Source: Salibacteraceae bacterium
GTDB lineage: Bacteria > Bacteroidota > Bacteroidia > Flavobacteriales_G > Salibacteraceae
NCBI GenBank assembly: GCA_018401875.1
Contig: JAGYJZ010000010.1
Span: forward strand, 1-64,000
DNA length: 64,000 bases
Direction of reading: 5' to 3'
Below, piece by piece: positions 61,114-64,000 of the stretch. Positions within the stretch are counted from its first letter, which is position 1, and each line of letters starts with the position of its first letter. The position numbers and the translations under genes were made by a program. The notes beneath the pieces are model-generated. The model saw only the letters and a list, made by a program, of their open reading frames with translations. It had not been told where the DNA came from and ran no database searches.

Positions 61114-61923
61114 TTAAAGCTGCGAACGAGGAACCAATCGCGCCCTGAATTTTGCTTCGGTGATTGGCAATTCCTTATTGCCGTTGTACAATCGACCTGC
61201 AAATTCTCCTTCGATGATGTACATCGCTAGCGTATCGAGGGTGTCTTGGGTAACATTGCGCGGATAAAACTCAAGAAGCCTGAAGTAAGAATCAACCAAT
61301 TGGCCGCTTCCCGCCTTTGTGGTCCATACATCGCGATTCGCATCAATGTATTTCAGCTCAACGCCTCTTCTGCCGTATTGGGTATTTGAAAAAGGAATGG
61401 CAACGCCATAATCGGCAACACCGAGATAGGTAGTGATTTCATCGTTAAATGGCATGTTTGCTTGAATTGTATCATATTCTTCAATGCAATCAAAAAATGA
61501 GATTTCAATTCGTTCGTCAGGAATTTCTGGTCTTAAAAAGCGTGTAGTATGATCGAACCAAACATTGTCAGAATCATTGATGCAAGGAAGCTCTGCAGCT
61601 AGGTTTGTTCGTGGAATGTTTCGGTAGATGTTTTCATTGTAAACGGGCCATGACGTCCAATTTGGCAATTGACCGTCATTTGGATTGAGCCGGGTGATGG
61701 TATCCCACCGTGATCTTCGTCCGTCTTGCCAAACTTTGAATTTACCTTCGAACTTGCCGAAGAAAAAAAAGTCGGCAGTGGGTGCGTTAAAGGTGTCGAA
61801 TGAAAGCGGTTCATTAGAGTCAGGAAATCCTACAGCACCAACACTGGTGCCTCTTTCACAAGATGTGGAGAACAAACCTGCAACAAAAAGTGCTGCAACG
61901 AAAAATGAAATTTTACTCTTCAT
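61114..61923 (-). CDS. Lipoprotein of unknown function
   Basis: A 269-residue lipoprotein with lipobox FSTSC (C about 22) and an exported, aromatic- and aspartate-rich mature region. It has no recognised domain, but its C-terminus (YIIEGEFAGRLYNGNKELPI, then AKFRARL) matches the end of the lipoprotein at 55205-56047. The ATG at 61923 is preferred over 61953. A TAAATTTG -7 box lies at 61941-61948. It stands upstream of the B12 operon but in front of its promoter, so it is not itself under the riboswitch. Confidence 0.7.
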   Translation of the reverse strand: MKSKISFFVAALFVAGLFSTSCERGTSVGAVGFPDSNEPLSFDTFNAPTADFFFFGKFEGKFKVWQDGRRSRWDTITRLNPNDGQLPNWTSWPVYNENIYRNIPRTNLAAELPCINDSDNVWFDHTTRFLRPEIPDERIEISFFDCIEEYDTIQANMPFNDEITTYLGVADYGVAIPFSNTQYGRRGVELKYIDANRDVWTTKAGSGQLVDSYFRLLEFYPRNVTQDTLDTLAMYIIEGEFAGRLYNGNKELPITEAKFRARLVPRSQL

Positions 61924-61940
61924 AGTATTCATAAGGAGGC

Positions 61941-61948
61941 CAAATTTA
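61941..61948 (-). promoter_or_regulatory. Candidate -7 box TAAATTTG
   Basis: TAAATTTG on the minus strand is a perfect TAnnTTTG match ending 17 bases before the lipoprotein ATG at 61923. The -33 region lacks a clear TTG. Confidence 0.45.
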
Positions 61949-61995
61949 CGCAAAATGACTTTGCACTAAGACGTTCTTTAAATAATGCGGTTGGT

Positions 61996-62850
61996 TTACA
62001 AAGGAAACGTGGTTCCAGCGAGCAGTAGTGCCTTTGAAAATTGTTTTTCATCAATCGATGGTTGATCAAATGCGTTGAGTGCATCGATCAGCAATTCGGT
62101 GGCCATATTTCCTACTAAATCGTCTTCTGCCATTGGGCACCCGCCATAGCCTTTAATAGCAGCATCGAAACGCCTGCAACCGCTCTCGTAGGCGAGACGA
62201 ACCTTGTTTGCCGCTTCTTCTGGCCGCGTGTGCAAGTGAGCTCCTATCTCTACGTTGGGAAATTCAGGAATCAAGGTCGAAAACAATTCGCTGATGTTGG
62301 CGCCATTGCTTACCCCCACAGTGTCGGCAAGCGCAATGATTTCAATGCCCAAATCTTCCGTCAATCGCTTTGTCCAATGCGCGGCTAGTTGTCCGCTCCA
62401 TGCATCTCCATATGGATTTCCAAACGCCATTGAGATGTAAACGACCATTTTCTTATTGTGATGGACGCACAAATTTTGCATTTCCTCTACCCTGCCCAAC
62501 GACTGCTCAATGGAGGCGTTGGTATTTCTCAGTTGAAACGTTTCTGAAATGCTGAACGGGTAACCCAAATAATCAATCTCTTCAAAATTGCATGCGTCTT
62601 GAGCGCCCCTTGTGTTAGCGACAATGGCCAATAATTTAGACTTTGAATTTTCTAGATCAAGCATGGAAAGCACCTCAGCTGTATCTCTGAGTTGAGGAAT
62701 GGCTTTTGGCGAAACAAAACTTCCAAAGTCGATGGTGTCGAAGCCAACTTTCAGGAGTTGATTGATGTATGCCGCTTTTTTTTTGGTTGGAATAAACGCC
62801 TCCATGCCTTGCATGGCATCTCGTGGACATTCAATAATCTTTACGCTCAT
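61996..62850 (-). CDS. Hydroxymethylglutaryl-CoA lyase-like protein
   Basis: A 284-residue TIM-barrel lyase of the HMGL family. The N-terminal catalytic loop reads [11 protein letters not shown] (about residues 5-15) in place of the usual PRDGLQ. Further signatures are [20 protein letters not shown] (about 33-52), the metal-binding [11 protein letters not shown] (about 197-207) and [19 protein letters not shown] (about 229-247) holding the loop cysteine. HMG-CoA lyase makes acetoacetate and acetyl-CoA in leucine catabolism. It overlaps pyrD by four bases (ATGA), an unexpected pairing. Confidence 0.85.
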   Translation of the reverse strand: MSVKIIECPRDAMQGMEAFIPTKKKAAYINQLLKVGFDTIDFGSFVSPKAIPQLRDTAEVLSMLDLENSKSKLLAIVANTRGAQDACNFEEIDYLGYPFSISETFQLRNTNASIEQSLGRVEEMQNLCVHHNKKMVVYISMAFGNPYGDAWSGQLAAHWTKRLTEDLGIEIIALADTVGVSNGANISELFSTLIPEFPNVEIGAHLHTRPEEAANKVRLAYESGCRRFDAAIKGYGGCPMAEDDLVGNMATELLIDALNAFDQPSIDEKQFSKALLLAGTTFPL

Positions 62851-63869
62851 TGCAGTAATCGTTTAATGATGTTTTTGATGAGCCACGGACCTTCGTAAAT
62901 GAAACCCGTGTAGAGTTGAACCAGTGAAGCACCGGCATTTAATTTTTCAAGGGCATCTTCAGGACTGTGTATTCCGCCTACTCCGATGATCGGAATGCTT
63001 CCGTTTGATTCTCGGTGGATGAAACGAATAACATCCGTGCTTTTTTGGAGCACAGGAGCGCCACTCAATCCGCCTGCTTGATCAATCAATTGGCTACTTG
63101 ATTTCAAATGACTTCGGTCTAAGGTTGTGTTGGTGGCGATCAATCCATCGATCTTTATTTCGCCTACCAAAGACACAATGTCAAGTAATTGTTCTTGTGA
63201 AAGGTCTGGAGCGATTTTCAGCAACACTGATTTCTCTGTTGATTGCCGAGCGCGGAATTCAAACAGTGCATCAAATATGCGTTTGAGTTCGTCTTTACCT
63301 TGCAATTCACGAAGCCCCGGTGTGTTGGGCGAGCTCACGTTTACTGCGAAATAATCGACATGGTCATACAGCTTTTCGAAAGCAATGCGGTAATCGTCCA
63401 GTGCTTTATCGTTTGGCGTAAGCTTGTTCTTACCGATATTTCCTCCAATCGGGACGTTGTGTTTCGATTTTTTGATGCGTTCAACTGCCGCTTCCACCCC
63501 ATCGTTGTTGAATCCCATGCGGTTGATCAAGGCTTCGTCCTGCACCAAACGAAAAAGCCGTGGTTTTGGATTTCCAAGTTGAGCCAGCGGAGTTACGGTT
63601 CCAATTTCAATAAACCCAAAACCCAACTCAGCCAATGGGTCAATCCATTTTGCATCCTTATCAAAACCTGCAGCAAGCCCAACTGGATTAGGAAATGTAA
63701 GTCCGAAGATATTCCGCTCCAGCCTTTTGTCTTTTACCTTGAAAGCTGGCGATAAAGGACTAGTCAATAATCCGAGATTGTAAAAACGCTGCAACCATCC
63801 AGTGGCAAAATAGTGCGCCTTTTCAGCATCCATGAGGTATAGCAGCGGACGAATGATCGATTTATACAT
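62847..63869 (-). CDS. pyrD: Dihydroorotate dehydrogenase (quinone), class 2
   Basis: A 340-residue FMN enzyme of pyrimidine synthesis. The N-terminal helices ([20 protein letters not shown]) are the class 2 membrane-association region. Then [12 protein letters not shown] (about 60-71), [20 protein letters not shown] (about 81-100), the catalytic serine region [15 protein letters not shown] (about 172-186) and [15 protein letters not shown] (about 295-309). The ATG at 63869 begins with the usual [19 protein letters not shown] -7 box ends five bases upstream. Its stop overlaps the lyase start. Confidence 0.94.
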   Translation of the reverse strand: MYKSIIRPLLYLMDAEKAHYFATGWLQRFYNLGLLTSPLSPAFKVKDKRLERNIFGLTFPNPVGLAAGFDKDAKWIDPLAELGFGFIEIGTVTPLAQLGNPKPRLFRLVQDEALINRMGFNNDGVEAAVERIKKSKHNVPIGGNIGKNKLTPNDKALDDYRIAFEKLYDHVDYFAVNVSSPNTPGLRELQGKDELKRIFDALFEFRARQSTEKSVLLKIAPDLSQEQLLDIVSLVGEIKIDGLIATNTTLDRSHLKSSSQLIDQAGGLSGAPVLQKSTDVIRFIHRESNGSIPIIGVGGIHSPEDALEKLNAGASLVQLYTGFIYEGPWLIKNIIKRLLQ

Positions 63870-63874
63870 CCCTG

Positions 63875-63882
63875 CGAATGTA
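63875..63882 (-). promoter_or_regulatory. Candidate -7 box TACATTCG of pyrD
   Basis: TACATTCG on the minus strand fits TAnnTTCG and ends five bases before the pyrD ATG, again predicting an almost leaderless transcript. Confidence 0.4.
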
Positions 63883-63934
63883 AGTTTATATCGATTCTTT
63901 TGACGTACTTTGAGTACAATTAACACAAGAAATT

Positions 63935-64000
63935 ATGAAAATGCTTTTTACCACTATTTTGTCCGCGTTCCTCCTATTTGCTCAAGCCGGTGAGTTTAAA
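63935..64000 (+). CDS. Partial gene, exported protein (runs off the window)
   Basis: The first 22 codons from an ATG at 63935 encode a signal peptide (MKMLFTTILSAFLLFAQAG) with a likely cleavage after AQA. The rest lies outside the window, so the product cannot be named. It is divergent from pyrD across 65 bases. Confidence 0.6.
   Translation, partial: MKMLFTTILSAFLLFAQAGEFK

Overview
The window looks like chromosomal core sequence from a member of the Bacteroidota, most likely order Flavobacteriales. The evidence is: type A and type B T9SS (Por secretion) sorting domains, a gliding-motility-type adhesin, TonB receptor and surface lipoprotein genes, few Shine-Dalgarno sequences, many TAnnTTTG/TAnnTTCG -7 promoter boxes typical of this phylum, a short RpoD-family sigma factor, a single-RRM RNA-binding protein and a two-gene egtB-egtD locus. 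I see no phage, IS element, CRISPR array, rRNA or tRNA.

Layout. 1-502 is non-coding with inverted repeats. 503-7375 holds a YhdH-type reductase, a carboxypeptidase-regulatory-domain protein, a short RecQ helicase overlapping an M14 peptidase, and an SRPBCC/GyrI-like protein split by an apparent one-base deletion. 7477-16566 carries an FKBP isomerase, fatty acid desaturase, PhzF, AI-2E-type permease, YhiN-type flavoprotein, CvfB-like S1 protein, a divergent dps/oxyR pair and typA/bipA. 16612-19182 has a lipoprotein gene broken by an in-frame stop, a TPR gene whose signal peptide is out of frame with its ATG, and a small secreted protein. 19270-24532 is a plus-strand run: RNase D, egtB, egtD, a hydratase-like protein, DUF427 and an unknown protein. 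24536-30860 has DsbA-like, LysE and POT transport genes, small enzymes, PPK2 and an SPFH protein. 30931-35279 has a 985-residue T9SS adhesin and rmuC. 35349-39841 is an RNA-metabolism cluster: RRM protein, divergent sigma factor and two DEAD-box helicases. 39941-42817 is an accessory, AT-rich stretch with a Kelch protein, a very strong inverted repeat and tiny ORFs. 42890-51754 holds a TPR protein, gyrA, divergent clpC and a second RecQ that has lost its zinc ligands. 51812-55093 encodes a small membrane protein and a 12-repeat TPR protein. 56134-61080 is a cobalamin-riboswitch-controlled surface operon. 61114-63869 has a lipoprotein, an HMG-CoA-lyase-like gene and pyrD. A secreted-protein gene runs off the right edge.

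How genes work together. The clearest functional units are: (i) the B12 operon, in which a riboswitch precedes a DUF4465 secreted protein, a second surface protein, a TonB receptor and a beta-propeller lipoprotein, fitting vitamin B12 capture at the outer membrane; (ii) oxyR-dps, peroxide sensing and iron sequestration, sharing a 62-base intergenic region with a perfect inverted repeat; (iii) egtB-egtD, ergothioneine synthesis; (iv) the RRM/sigma/helicase cluster. Three small disruptions (6800, 17056, 17349) either mark real gene decay or are sequencing errors; the sequence alone cannot decide.
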